Shown here: positions 42,637-50,373 of the stretch, one piece after another
How the letters are laid out: each line of letters starts with the position of its first letter
Numbering within the stretch: the stretch's first letter is position 1
Assembly (NCBI RefSeq): GCF_018343545.2
Contig: NZ_JAGYPE020000011.1
Location: forward strand, 46,632-110,631
Reading direction: 5' to 3'
Source: Neobacillus citreus
Lineage (GTDB): Bacteria > Bacillota > Bacilli > Bacillales > Cytobacillaceae
DNA: 64,000 nt
Translations under genes and position numbers: made by a program
The notes under the pieces: generated by a model
What the model was told of the DNA's origin: nothing
The model's input: the letters and a program-made list of their open reading frames with translations, nothing else
Databases searched by the model: none

Positions 42637-43086
42637 ATGTCAGAGTTAAGGGAACTCCCAGAATTGTTTATAGTTTGTGAGCGGTTAAGAGCTGAGATCG
42701 GCTGCGATTTTGTCGGGCTTGCCCTGCAAAATGAATCAGGTCCTGATGTCAGGTGGCATTACGCTTCCGGAAATTTAAACGATAAATACAAACGAATAAC
42801 GGTCCGTTTCGGAAAAGGAATCGCAGGGAAAATTATATCAAGCGGCAGCCCTATGATGATTACAAATTTTCCAAACTCCATCATAGGAAAAGTGACGGAT
42901 TATCCCATTAATCTTGCTGAAAAACTTGTGGCTACCTATGCGGTCCCTTTATTTTTTAGTGGCATACCAAAGGGAGTGCTCCTTATCGGAAAAAGAGAGG
43001 AGTACTTCTTTGCAGAAGAGGAGCAGGAAAAGGTGGCTGAATCTGCCCAAGCTCTCGAACAGCTATTAAAGGAGCATTTATTTTGA
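42637..43086 (+). CDS. nreA: GAF-domain nitrate receptor, NreA-like
   Basis: 149-residue single GAF domain protein, near the length of S. carnosus NreA (about 154), which binds nitrate and restrains the NreB kinase. Family segments VRFGKGIAGKI and FPNSIIGKVTDYPINLAEKL are visible; the latter surrounds the nitrate-binding pocket in NreA. Position between response regulator and kinase agrees with nre loci in staphylococci. This supports nitrate as the substrate of the upstream molybdoenzyme. Confidence 0.82.
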   Translation: MSELRELPELFIVCERLRAEIGCDFVGLALQNESGPDVRWHYASGNLNDKYKRITVRFGKGIAGKIISSGSPMMITNFPNSIIGKVTDYPINLAEKLVATYAVPLFFSGIPKGVLLIGKREEYFFAEEEQEKVAESAQALEQLLKEHLF

Positions 43087-44117
43087 TGCGGGGGATGGAA
43101 ATGGACAAGGATTTACAGCAAACAAGAAATGAATTGACGGATTACAAATTTGCCCTTGATGCCTCCTCAATTGTTGCCATCACTGATGCGAGGGGGATGA
43201 TTACATATGTTAACGACCAGTTTTGCCTAATATCTAAATTTTCAAGGGAAGAACTGATTGGGCAGGATCACCGTATCATCAATTCGGGACATCATTCAAA
43301 AGAATTTTTTAAAGAGATGTGGAGAACAATTGGCAGCGGTCAGGTGTGGAAGGGCGAGATTTGTAATAAAGCCAAAGACGGGACCTATTATTGGGTCGAT
43401 ACGACGATTGTTCCTTTTTTAAATGATAAGGGCAGGCCGTATCAGTATTTGGCAATACGTTATGAAATTACTGAACGCAAGCGGGTCGAGCAGGAACTTC
43501 AAAAAATGATGGCACGGATCATCGATGTCCAAGAGGAAGAGAGAAAGCGTTTATCACGGAATCTTCATGACGGAATCGGACAAAACCTCTACAGTCACCT
43601 GATTACCATTAACCGCCTTTTGTCGGAGATGGACCATCCGCTCTTGCAGCAGATGCAGGAGGAAGCTACCCAATTAATTGAAGAAATCCGGGAAATCTCT
43701 TGGGAACTGAGGCCTTCTGTCTTGGATGACCTAGGTTTAATTCCGGCGATTCGCTCTTATCTTTCTCGGTATTCCAATCATTATAATATTGACGTCTATT
43801 TCGATTGCGCGTTAAACCGGCGACTTGACATCAGCATTGAATTGACAATTTACCGAATTATCCAGGAAGCCCTGACAAACATTCGTAAATATGCCGAGGT
43901 TTTGGATGCTTCCGTAACAGTTAGGGAAATGGACAATGTTGTCCGAGTAATGGTTGAAGATAAGGGGAAAGGGTTTGATCTGGGGAATCAGTCTCCAGGA
44001 GTCGGACTGTTCAGTATGGATGAACGGGCTCGTTCAGTCGGCGGCACCTTGTCGATTAATACTGAACCGGGGATTGGCACGAAAATCATTCTGGAAGTGC
44101 CGATATCCAAGGATTAA
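43086..44117 (+). CDS. PAS sensor histidine kinase, NreB-like but without cluster Cys
   Basis: 343-residue cytosolic kinase: PAS/PAC (about 20-130, TDARGMITYVND and ITERK), then HisKA_3 (RLSRNLHDGIGQNL) and ATPase (IIQEALTNIRKYAE, DKGKGF, GVGLFSMDERA). NreB carries a CX2CX11CX2C oxygen-sensing [4Fe-4S] cluster in this PAS region. Here only isolated Cys occur and no CxxC, so it cannot bind that cluster in the same way. The ATG overlaps the preceding stop (TGATG). Other starts at 43095 and 43101 are possible. Confidence 0.85.
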   Translation: MRGMEMDKDLQQTRNELTDYKFALDASSIVAITDARGMITYVNDQFCLISKFSREELIGQDHRIINSGHHSKEFFKEMWRTIGSGQVWKGEICNKAKDGTYYWVDTTIVPFLNDKGRPYQYLAIRYEITERKRVEQELQKMMARIIDVQEEERKRLSRNLHDGIGQNLYSHLITINRLLSEMDHPLLQQMQEEATQLIEEIREISWELRPSVLDDLGLIPAIRSYLSRYSNHYNIDVYFDCALNRRLDISIELTIYRIIQEALTNIRKYAEVLDASVTVREMDNVVRVMVEDKGKGFDLGNQSPGVGLFSMDERARSVGGTLSINTEPGIGTKIILEVPISKD

Positions 44118-44133
44118 AGAATGTGGGTTTAAG

Positions 44134-44188
44134 TATATCAGCGGATTTTTCGTTATATCAGCGAATCGTCCGTTTATATCAGCGAATT
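44134..44188. repeat. 20/21-bp-period intergenic array B2
   Basis: TATATCAGCG begins at 44134, 44154 and 44175 (spacing 20 and 21), each followed by GAT or AAT. It lies after the last nre-like gene and before the terminator. Confidence 0.8.
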
Positions 44189-44208
44189 AAATAATCAGAA
44201 TGATATAA

Positions 44209-44238
44209 AAGGCCGCCCCGAAAAGCGGGGCAGCCTCT
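44209..44238. terminator. bidirectional terminator
   Basis: AGGC-GCCCCG / CGGGGC-GCCT stem with loop AAAA; T-runs on both strands (TTTAT on plus, TTTTAT on minus). It separates the nre-like operon from glnS. Confidence 0.8.
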
Positions 44239-44244
44239 TTATTG

Positions 44245-45897
44245 TTAAAGTTTAAACGAACTCTTCAAGGAAACAATCCTATTAAACACAAGCTTTTCAC
44301 CATACGCGGTATCCTTAGGATCAACATTGAAATAACCATGCCGGAAAAATTGGAATTTGTCATGCGGCTGGCATTCCTTCATGTTTGGCTCAACATAGCC
44401 TTGGTGCACTTCCAGCGAATTTGGATTCACTTTATCAAGGAAAGTCGCGCCTTCATCTTCCTCTGTCTCGTCTAAAATCAGCGGCTCGTAAAGACGGAAC
44501 TCAGCAGGAACGGCATGTGCCGCTTCGACCCAGTGAATAGTTCCTTTTACTTTTCGGCCAGTAAAGCCCGTACCGCTCTTTGTTTCAGGATCATAGGTGC
44601 AGCGCAGTTCAACCACTTTGCCATCTGCATCCTTGACAATTTCCTCGCATTTAATGAAATACGCATGCTTCAGACGGACCTCATTGCCAGGGAAGAGGCG
44701 GAAGTACTTTGCTGGCGGGTTTTCCATAAAATCATCCTGCTCAATGTAAATCTCACGGGAGAATGGAATTTTCCGCATCCCCATATCCGGATTTTCCGGG
44801 TTGATTTCCGCATCCAAAAGCTCAATTTGTCCCTCTGGATAGTTGGTGATGACCACTTTTAATGGATTAATAATACCCATTGTCCGCGGCGCCTTTAATT
44901 TTAAATCCTCGCGGACGAAGTGCTCGAGCATTTCCACATCAACTGTAGCATTATTTTTGGTAACAGCCGTTTCACGAACAAACGCCCGGATAGACTCAGG
45001 GGTGAAGCCTCTTCTGCGCATTCCGGAAATGGTCGGCATACGTGGGTCATCCCAGCCATCAACAAACCCTTCATCAACTAGCTGCTTCAGCTTCCGCTTG
45101 CTCATTACGGTATTGGTTAAATTCAAGCGGCCAAATTCGATTTGCTGCGGTGTGTTCTCCATCTCACATTGTTCAACAACCCAATTATAAAGTGGACGCT
45201 GATCCTCGAATTCAATCGTACAGATAGAGTGGGTAACTCCTTCAATCGCATCCTCGAGCGGATGAGCGAATGCATACATCGGATAGATACACCATTTATC
45301 GCCAGTATTATGATGTGTGGCGTGAGAAATGCGGTAAATAACCGGGTCGCGCAGGTTAATATTTGGCGAAGCCATATCGATTTTCGCACGTAACACCTTT
45401 TCACCGTTACTAAACTCACCAGCACGCATCCGTTCAAATAAGTCAAGATTCTCTTCGATGGAACGGTCCCGATACGGGCTTTCCTTACCAGGCTCAGTCA
45501 GTGTTCCTCGGTATTCACGAATTTCATCTGCACTTAAGTCATCAACGTAAGCAAGCCCTTTTTTGATTAGCAGGACAGCGCGGTTGTACATTTCCTCAAA
45601 ATAGTTGGAGGCAAATAATAAGTCGTCCCATTCAAAGCCGAGCCATTTGACGTCCTCTTTGATAGAGTTTACATATTCAATATCTTCTTTTAATGGATTC
45701 GTGTCATCAAAGCGCAAGTTAGTCAGTCCGTTAAAATCATCCGCCAAGCCAAAATTTAAGATGATGGATTTGGCATGGCCAATATGTAAATAGCCGTTTG
45801 GCTCAGGCGGGAAGCGGGTCACGATTTTGTCGTGCTTGCCTGATTCCAAATCTTTTATCATTATATCCTTAATAAAGTTAGATGTTTGATTATCCAT
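44245..45897 (-). CDS. glnS: glutaminyl-tRNA synthetase
   Basis: 550-residue class I GlnRS, close to E. coli length (554). [17 protein letters not shown] holds the HIGH motif, VMSKRKL is the KMSKS-type motif, and RFDDTNP and the C-terminal anticodon-binding barrels are present. It charges tRNA-Gln directly. Most bacilli lack this enzyme and form Gln-tRNA through GltX and the GatCAB amidotransferase, so its presence points to horizontal gain. ATG 45897 follows AGAGGTTG; TTG 45906 is less likely. It is transcribed after brnQ but separated by a terminator. Confidence 0.95.
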   Translation of the reverse strand: MDNQTSNFIKDIMIKDLESGKHDKIVTRFPPEPNGYLHIGHAKSIILNFGLADDFNGLTNLRFDDTNPLKEDIEYVNSIKEDVKWLGFEWDDLLFASNYFEEMYNRAVLLIKKGLAYVDDLSADEIREYRGTLTEPGKESPYRDRSIEENLDLFERMRAGEFSNGEKVLRAKIDMASPNINLRDPVIYRISHATHHNTGDKWCIYPMYAFAHPLEDAIEGVTHSICTIEFEDQRPLYNWVVEQCEMENTPQQIEFGRLNLTNTVMSKRKLKQLVDEGFVDGWDDPRMPTISGMRRRGFTPESIRAFVRETAVTKNNATVDVEMLEHFVREDLKLKAPRTMGIINPLKVVITNYPEGQIELLDAEINPENPDMGMRKIPFSREIYIEQDDFMENPPAKYFRLFPGNEVRLKHAYFIKCEEIVKDADGKVVELRCTYDPETKSGTGFTGRKVKGTIHWVEAAHAVPAEFRLYEPLILDETEEDEGATFLDKVNPNSLEVHQGYVEPNMKECQPHDKFQFFRHGYFNVDPKDTAYGEKLVFNRIVSLKSSFKL

Positions 45898-46010
45898 CCT
45901 TTTCAACCTCTTTCATCGTATCTACTTATTATTCATAACATAAATACTGATATTTTTCCATTGTTCCCATCATTTCATCCGAAAAACAGGTATAAAGAAG
46001 GTTAACGAAA

Positions 46011-46045
46011 AAAAGATGCCGGCGGATCTAAGGCCCGCTGGCATC
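46011..46045 (-). terminator. terminator after brnQ
   Basis: GATGCCAGCGG / CCGCCGGCATC stem read on the minus strand, with seven T residues. Confidence 0.75.
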
Positions 46046-46055
46046 TACTTTTTAA

Positions 46056-47396
46056 TTAAGAAGCTTTTTCTAATTGTAATTCCTCATTCGAAGAGGATGA
46101 ACGACTTAATTTTTCCAAAACAACCCCGGCCAAACCCCCGGCCAAAGCTGGAACAACCCAGCCTAAACCAACAGAGGCAAATGGAAGATTGCTCATTAAA
46201 TGGTTTAGAACGCTCGACTCAAGACCAAACATTTTTAAGCCGTCATACAGGCTGACAAGTCCAGTCAGCAGCATGGCTCCTGCGTATACCTTATGGGAAC
46301 CGCCGAAGAAGCGATGGCAGAATGCCAGTACGACAAGAACGATTGTTAATGGGTATGCCATTACAAGGAATGGAACAGAAACGGCGATAATTTGGTTCAA
46401 GCCTAGGTTAGCAATCAAGAAACTAAGAATCGTTACAGCAGTTACGACAAAACGGTAGCTTAGCTTTGGCAGTATTTTTGAAAAATATTGACCGCAAGCG
46501 ATTGTCAAGCCGACACAGGTTGTAAAGCAAGCGAGTGTAAAAATTAGACCAAGCAGAACCTTGCCGCTGCTACCTAAGATAATAGTAGAAGCATTCGATA
46601 ACAATGCTGTACCGTTATCAAATGTTCCGTAAGCCGCCATTTTTGCACCAAGGAATCCGATGGCGACATACACAAGCGCCAGTGCCACACCAGCAACGAT
46701 CCCCGTTTTAAGAGTGTAAGCTGTTAATTGTTTCTTCTCAGTTACACCTTTTTGTTTCAACGCAGTTAAAATAACAATTCCAAACGCTAGTGCTGCTAAG
46801 GCATCCATGGTGGAATAACCATCGATAAAGCCTTTGAAAAGGGATGCTGTTTGATAAGTTTCAGACGGGGCCTGAAGCGGTTTATCAAGTTTTGAAAATC
46901 CTAATACACATAAAACAACAATTGATAATAATAATGCTGGTGTGATAATGCGGCCCATATAATCGACCACTTTTGATGGATTTAAGCTTAATAAATAAAC
47001 AAGTAAAAAGAATACTGCTGTAAAACCGAACAATAGAACGGTCGGGCTGACAGATACATTTCCCAAAAACGGCTTGAAGCCCATTTCAAAAGCGACGTTG
47101 GCGTTGCGTGGAACCCCGAAGAATGGTCCGATTGATAAATAGACAACAATTGTAAAAATGGTCCCGAACCATGGATGAACGCGGTTCCCCAAAGTATTAG
47201 CGCCGTCCTTTACAAGGGAAATTGCAACCAAAACAAGTAAAGGCAATCCAACCGCTGTTACAACAAACCCGGTAATCGCCGGCCAGAAGGACGTTCCTGC
47301 GCCCATTCCCAAAAAGGGTGGGAAAATGAGGTTGCCTGCACCAAAAAACATTGAAAATAGCATGAGTCCAACAAATAGTGTGTCTTTCTTTTTCAT
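46056..47396 (-). CDS. brnQ: branched-chain amino-acid transporter BrnQ
   Basis: 446-residue LIVCS-family symporter with 12 helices that imports Leu, Ile and Val with Na+ or H+. The N-terminus LMLFSMFFGAGNLIFPPFLG is the family signature, with GVPRNANVAFEMG following. Start at ATG 47396 behind AGGGAGAGAG; frames extending upstream to 47468 run into the leader RNA. A T-box riboswitch and promoter precede it, so it is induced when an aminoacyl-tRNA runs short. Together with the CodY-controlled permease it gives the cell two branched-chain uptake routes. Confidence 0.92.
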   Translation of the reverse strand: MKKKDTLFVGLMLFSMFFGAGNLIFPPFLGMGAGTSFWPAITGFVVTAVGLPLLVLVAISLVKDGANTLGNRVHPWFGTIFTIVVYLSIGPFFGVPRNANVAFEMGFKPFLGNVSVSPTVLLFGFTAVFFLLVYLLSLNPSKVVDYMGRIITPALLLSIVVLCVLGFSKLDKPLQAPSETYQTASLFKGFIDGYSTMDALAALAFGIVILTALKQKGVTEKKQLTAYTLKTGIVAGVALALVYVAIGFLGAKMAAYGTFDNGTALLSNASTIILGSSGKVLLGLIFTLACFTTCVGLTIACGQYFSKILPKLSYRFVVTAVTILSFLIANLGLNQIIAVSVPFLVMAYPLTIVLVVLAFCHRFFGGSHKVYAGAMLLTGLVSLYDGLKMFGLESSVLNHLMSNLPFASVGLGWVVPALAGGLAGVVLEKLSRSSSSNEELQLEKAS

Positions 47397-47435
47397 AACT
47401 CTCTCTCCCTTTTGACGATTTTCTAAAAACAATAC

Positions 47436-47691
47436 AAAAAGCCCGTCCCTATGGATAGGGACGAGCATGCTCGCGTTACCACCCTACTTCCGCAACACAA
47501 AAAAACAGTTGCGGCTCTCGATCAACGTACCATCATACGTGTCCTATTGTAACGGCAGGCGGTCCGGCAGAGCTTACTTGGTTTTTCAGCCCTGCATCTC
47601 GGAGATGATTTTCACTTGCGTCCTGACACCGGCTTTCACCACCCGCCGGCTCTCTAAAGTCTAAGAATTACAAGCTACTCTTCTCGTCATC
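47436..47691 (-). promoter_or_regulatory. T-box riboswitch leader of brnQ
   Basis: On the minus strand, the conserved T-box AGGGTGGTAACGCG lies at 47472-47485. It is followed by a terminator stem (GTCCCTAT/ATAGGGAC, 47445-47462) with T-run. Upstream, the stem I region carries AGTAGC and AGAGAG/GGTG elements. In the probable specifier loop the word AAAATCATC suggests AUC (Ile) as specifier, an inference. Uncharged tRNA would pair with the TGG of the T-box and prevent termination. Confidence 0.88.
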
Positions 47692-47734
47692 GATTTTGAA
47701 GTTTCTAAAAAGTCGAAATAAATTTTATAGATTG

Positions 47735-47762
47735 ATTATATTATACTTCAATAATATTTCAA
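47735..47762 (-). promoter_or_regulatory. brnQ/T-box promoter
   Basis: Minus-strand TTGAAA (47757-47762) and TATAAT (47735-47740) with 16-bp spacer; the start point would be just before the T-box stem I. Confidence 0.6.
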
Positions 47763-47835
47763 GTACTTTTTTTAAAAAAAATTATTTGACGGAATTTAGT
47801 CGCTAATTTGACAGCTTTATGAATTACCTAAATGC

Positions 47836-47851
47836 GATGATTAAAATCACA
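47836..47851 (+). promoter_or_regulatory. degenerate FNR-type box
   Basis: GATGATTAAAATCACA has a perfect right half (TCACA) and a 3-of-5 left half at the correct N6 spacing. It lies 55-70 bases before the NapH-like gene. Weak, noted because of the respiratory context. Confidence 0.35.
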
Positions 47852-47905
47852 TATCCATATTTTCCTGTTCCTTATAGTTAAGATATGAGGAACGGAGGGA
47901 ACTTT

Positions 47906-48922
47906 ATGAAGTCAAAAGCCTGGTATAGGAAACAGTTGAAACGAAAGCCTGTTCAAATAACTCGATATGCTGTTCAAGCAATTTTTCTGTTATTTTTGTT
48001 ATACGTTGGACTAAGATTCTATCAGTTTTATATGCACTTTGAAACGCTTGGGGAAAAGCCTTTTGTTGAGCGTCCATCGGCAGTCGAGGGGTTTCTTCCA
48101 ATCAGCGCCTTGGTAGCGTTGAAGGTTTGGCTGACAAGCGGCGAATTTGATATGATTCACCCGGCCGGACTTGTCTTATTTGCCTTTTTTATCGGTTCGG
48201 GGCTTATCTTTCGCAAATCGTTTTGCAGTTGGTTCTGTCCGGTTGGAACCGTCAGTGAAATAACTGCTTGGTTTGGACGAAAGCTTTTTAAAAAGAATTT
48301 TGAGATACCAACTTGGCTGAGTTGGATTTTAACTCCGTTAAAATATTTGCTCCTGTACTTTTTCATCAGTATGATTCTTGCGATGCCGACGTTTGAGGCA
48401 AAGGCATTTTTAGATGAACCGTATAATAAAATTTCTGATGTAAAAATGCTGCTGTTCTTTTTAAACATCGGCGGTTTTGCTTTGAAGGTTATCTTAGTGA
48501 TTTTTGTCCTGTCCTTATTCTTCAGAAACTTCTGGTGCCGCTTCCTGTGCCCATATGGAGCAATGATCGGCCTTGGCTCCCTGTTCAGAATTACAAAGGT
48601 GCGCCGTAATGAAGATACCTGTACGAACTGTGAAATGTGTACAAAGGTTTGTCCGCAAAGAATCAAGGTTCATACCAAAAAGGTTGTCGCTTCGCCAAAT
48701 TGCAATGCCTGCATGTCCTGTGTGGAGGCTTGCCCAATTAAAGATACATTGAACATGACCGTAGTGAACAAAAAGGTAAATAAATGGTTCATTCCTGTTG
48801 GCTTTCTTGCATTGTTTTTCATAGTTGTCGTTGTCGCAAAACTAACCGGTCACTGGGATACGATTATTACCTATAAAGAATGGCAGCAATTGATTCCGGA
48901 TGCGAACTATGTTGGCCACTAA
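47906..48922 (+). CDS. NapH/NosR/CcoG-like [4Fe-4S] membrane protein
   Basis: 338-residue membrane protein with about five helices. Two CX3CP motifs follow helices, CSWFCPVG and CRFLCPYGA, then two ferredoxin-type clusters CTNCEMCTKVCP and CNACMSCVEACP, and a C-terminal helix. The plan is that of the polyferredoxin proteins NapH, NosR C-terminus and CcoG, which take electrons from quinol or help assemble copper or haem enzymes. ATG 47906 follows GGAGGGA. Monocistronic. It could serve the molybdoenzyme 7 kb away, but that is inference. Confidence 0.83.
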   Translation: MKSKAWYRKQLKRKPVQITRYAVQAIFLLFLLYVGLRFYQFYMHFETLGEKPFVERPSAVEGFLPISALVALKVWLTSGEFDMIHPAGLVLFAFFIGSGLIFRKSFCSWFCPVGTVSEITAWFGRKLFKKNFEIPTWLSWILTPLKYLLLYFFISMILAMPTFEAKAFLDEPYNKISDVKMLLFFLNIGGFALKVILVIFVLSLFFRNFWCRFLCPYGAMIGLGSLFRITKVRRNEDTCTNCEMCTKVCPQRIKVHTKKVVASPNCNACMSCVEACPIKDTLNMTVVNKKVNKWFIPVGFLALFFIVVVVAKLTGHWDTIITYKEWQQLIPDANYVGH

Positions 48923-49029
48923 AAGGCCCGTCTTTTTTGAAAAACTGTTTCTTGTTAAATAGAAAAATATCTTTTAAAATTAAGACAACTCATATGAACA
49001 GGTATTAAATAGATTGGACTGATTTATTG

Positions 49030-49632
49030 ATGCTTTTTGTTACGGAAATGCCAAAGGAAGCAAAGGAAAAAATCCTTTATTCCTCACTAGTTCTATTTAC
49101 CAATGAGGGGTATAAAAACACCTCAGTTCTTGATATTGTCGAGATGGCAAGAGTCTCAAAAACAACCTTTTACCAGCATTTCAACAGCAAGGAAGAATTA
49201 TTGGCCAGCCTCTTTGACGTGGTGGCAACCGAAATACTTCAAGAGGTAAGCCTGGCCATTGACAAAGAAACCCGGACAGCTTATAAGGCGTACGTTGGTA
49301 TCCGCCGCTATATCGAGATTTGTTTTACTGATGTAAAAGTGGCCAATTTAATGCTGGTGGAGTCAGTCGGTGTTTCCCAAGACGTCGAGATGGCTAGAAG
49401 TGAGGCCCACCGCCGATTTGCGCAGCTGATGTTTCAAACAGTCCGAGGCTACCTTCCTGAAACTGCTTCCGAGACAGAACTACATGTCGTATCCCAGGCC
49501 ATGATTGGAGCTATAAATGAAGTAGTCGTACAAAACTATAAAGGAAAAGATGACAGTCCTTACCATTATGATGATTTAGCCCGGCTTCTAAATCGAATAG
49601 TTATCGCAGCATTCGTTAATTTAACCAATTAA
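49030..49632 (+). CDS. TetR family regulator
   Basis: About 200-residue TetR protein: N-terminal helix-turn-helix (TSVLDIVEMARVSKTTFYQHFNSKEELL, given here as two joined pieces TSVLDIVEMARVS and KTTFYQHF) and a C-terminal ligand domain. The start is uncertain: ATG 49030 has no good ribosome binding site, ATG 49048 is possible. The next transcription unit, an SCP2 protein and an acyl-CoA ligase, has a promoter with a palindrome between -35 and -10. The regulator probably binds it, responding to acyl-CoA like the FadR of B. subtilis (inference). Confidence 0.8.
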   Translation: MLFVTEMPKEAKEKILYSSLVLFTNEGYKNTSVLDIVEMARVSKTTFYQHFNSKEELLASLFDVVATEILQEVSLAIDKETRTAYKAYVGIRRYIEICFTDVKVANLMLVESVGVSQDVEMARSEAHRRFAQLMFQTVRGYLPETASETELHVVSQAMIGAINEVVVQNYKGKDDSPYHYDDLARLLNRIVIAAFVNLTN

Positions 49633-49722
49633 CGGGTGCTTTTTTTTTTGCATTCTTGCCCGAATACAGAGGAAAACAACATATTCATAGGGGGGATGTC
49701 GAAAAGTATCGAAATTTTTCGC

Positions 49723-49752
49723 TTGCACAATACGAGTACGTATTGGTATCAT
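49723..49752 (+). promoter_or_regulatory. promoter with palindromic operator in the spacer
   Basis: TTGCAC (49723-49728) and TATCAT (49747-49752), 18-bp spacer. The spacer is filled by the palindrome CAATACG-AGTA-CGTATTG (49728-49745). That geometry is typical for TetR-type repression. Confidence 0.65.
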
Positions 49753-49796
49753 AAAAATATCTGAAAATTCAGCACTATCCATTCAAAGGAGGAAAA

Positions 49797-49913
49797 GTGG
49801 ATCATTTTCTTTTAAATATAACGATGATATGTAAAGACTGCTTTGACACAGAACAGAACAGAACCTTCTGGGCGGAGAAGAATATGATACTAATAATGCT
49901 TCCGGACCGCTAA
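49797..49913 (+). CDS. 38-residue leader ORF upstream of the SCP2 gene
   Basis: GTG follows a perfect AAAGGAGG by six bases, 45 bases after the -10. The 38-residue product begins MDHFLLNITMICKDCFD and is not recognised. It ends 31 bases before the SCP2 start and could be a translated leader or a small protein. The evidence is only the ribosome binding site and position. Confidence 0.4.
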   Translation: MDHFLLNITMICKDCFDTEQNRTFWAEKNMILIMLPDR

Positions 49914-49944
49914 TACTTTATATCTATTTTAGGAGGGATTAATC

Positions 49945-50310
49945 ATGTCAAAAACAATTGAAGAATATTCTTTAGCAGATTTAATGAAAAAAATTGAGGA
50001 AACATTAAATGGGAATTCCGGTCCGATTGAAGGCCTCCAAGCAACCTATCAATTTGACATAACCGGCGATGATGGCGGCACATACCAGCTTCAATTCCAA
50101 GATGGCAAGTCAGCGGTCAAGGAAGGCTCTGTAACACCAGCGGACTGTACTTTGATTATGTCTTTGAAAAGTTTCCACCAATTCATGCTCGGCAAATTAA
50201 ACGGCACGATGGCATTCATGACCGGCAAGCTGAAAATTAAAGGGGATATGGGTAAGGCCTTAAAGATTGAAAGCATTCTTCGTCAATATAACGTAAAAGA
50301 CAGTTTGTAA
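49945..50310 (+). CDS. SCP2 sterol-carrier-like lipid-binding protein
   Basis: 121-residue single SCP2 domain, a small protein with a hydrophobic tunnel for fatty acyl chains or acyl-CoA. GTYQLQFQDGKSAV, DCTLIMSLKSFHQFMLGKLN and MTGKLKIKGDMGKAL are the family segments. AGGAGGG precedes the ATG. A hairpin follows, then an acyl-CoA ligase 63 bases on, so it may present fatty acids to that enzyme. Probably repressed by the TetR protein upstream. Confidence 0.87.
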   Translation: MSKTIEEYSLADLMKKIEETLNGNSGPIEGLQATYQFDITGDDGGTYQLQFQDGKSAVKEGSVTPADCTLIMSLKSFHQFMLGKLNGTMAFMTGKLKIKGDMGKALKIESILRQYNVKDSL

Positions 50311-50320
50311 GATTAAGCGG

Positions 50321-50341
50321 CCCGGTAATTTACCGGGTTTT
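50321..50341 (+). terminator. terminator or attenuator between SCP2 and ligase genes
   Basis: CCCGGTAA / TTACCGGG stem with TTTTCTTT. It may set a higher level of the SCP2 transcript than of the ligase. Confidence 0.65.
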
Positions 50342-50373
50342 CTTTAAAATCTAAATTTGATAGGAGGTTGCCA

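Noticed and set aside
47397-47468. 24-residue extension of BrnQ
   Set aside because: It would translate the terminator side of the T-box leader and has no ribosome binding site.
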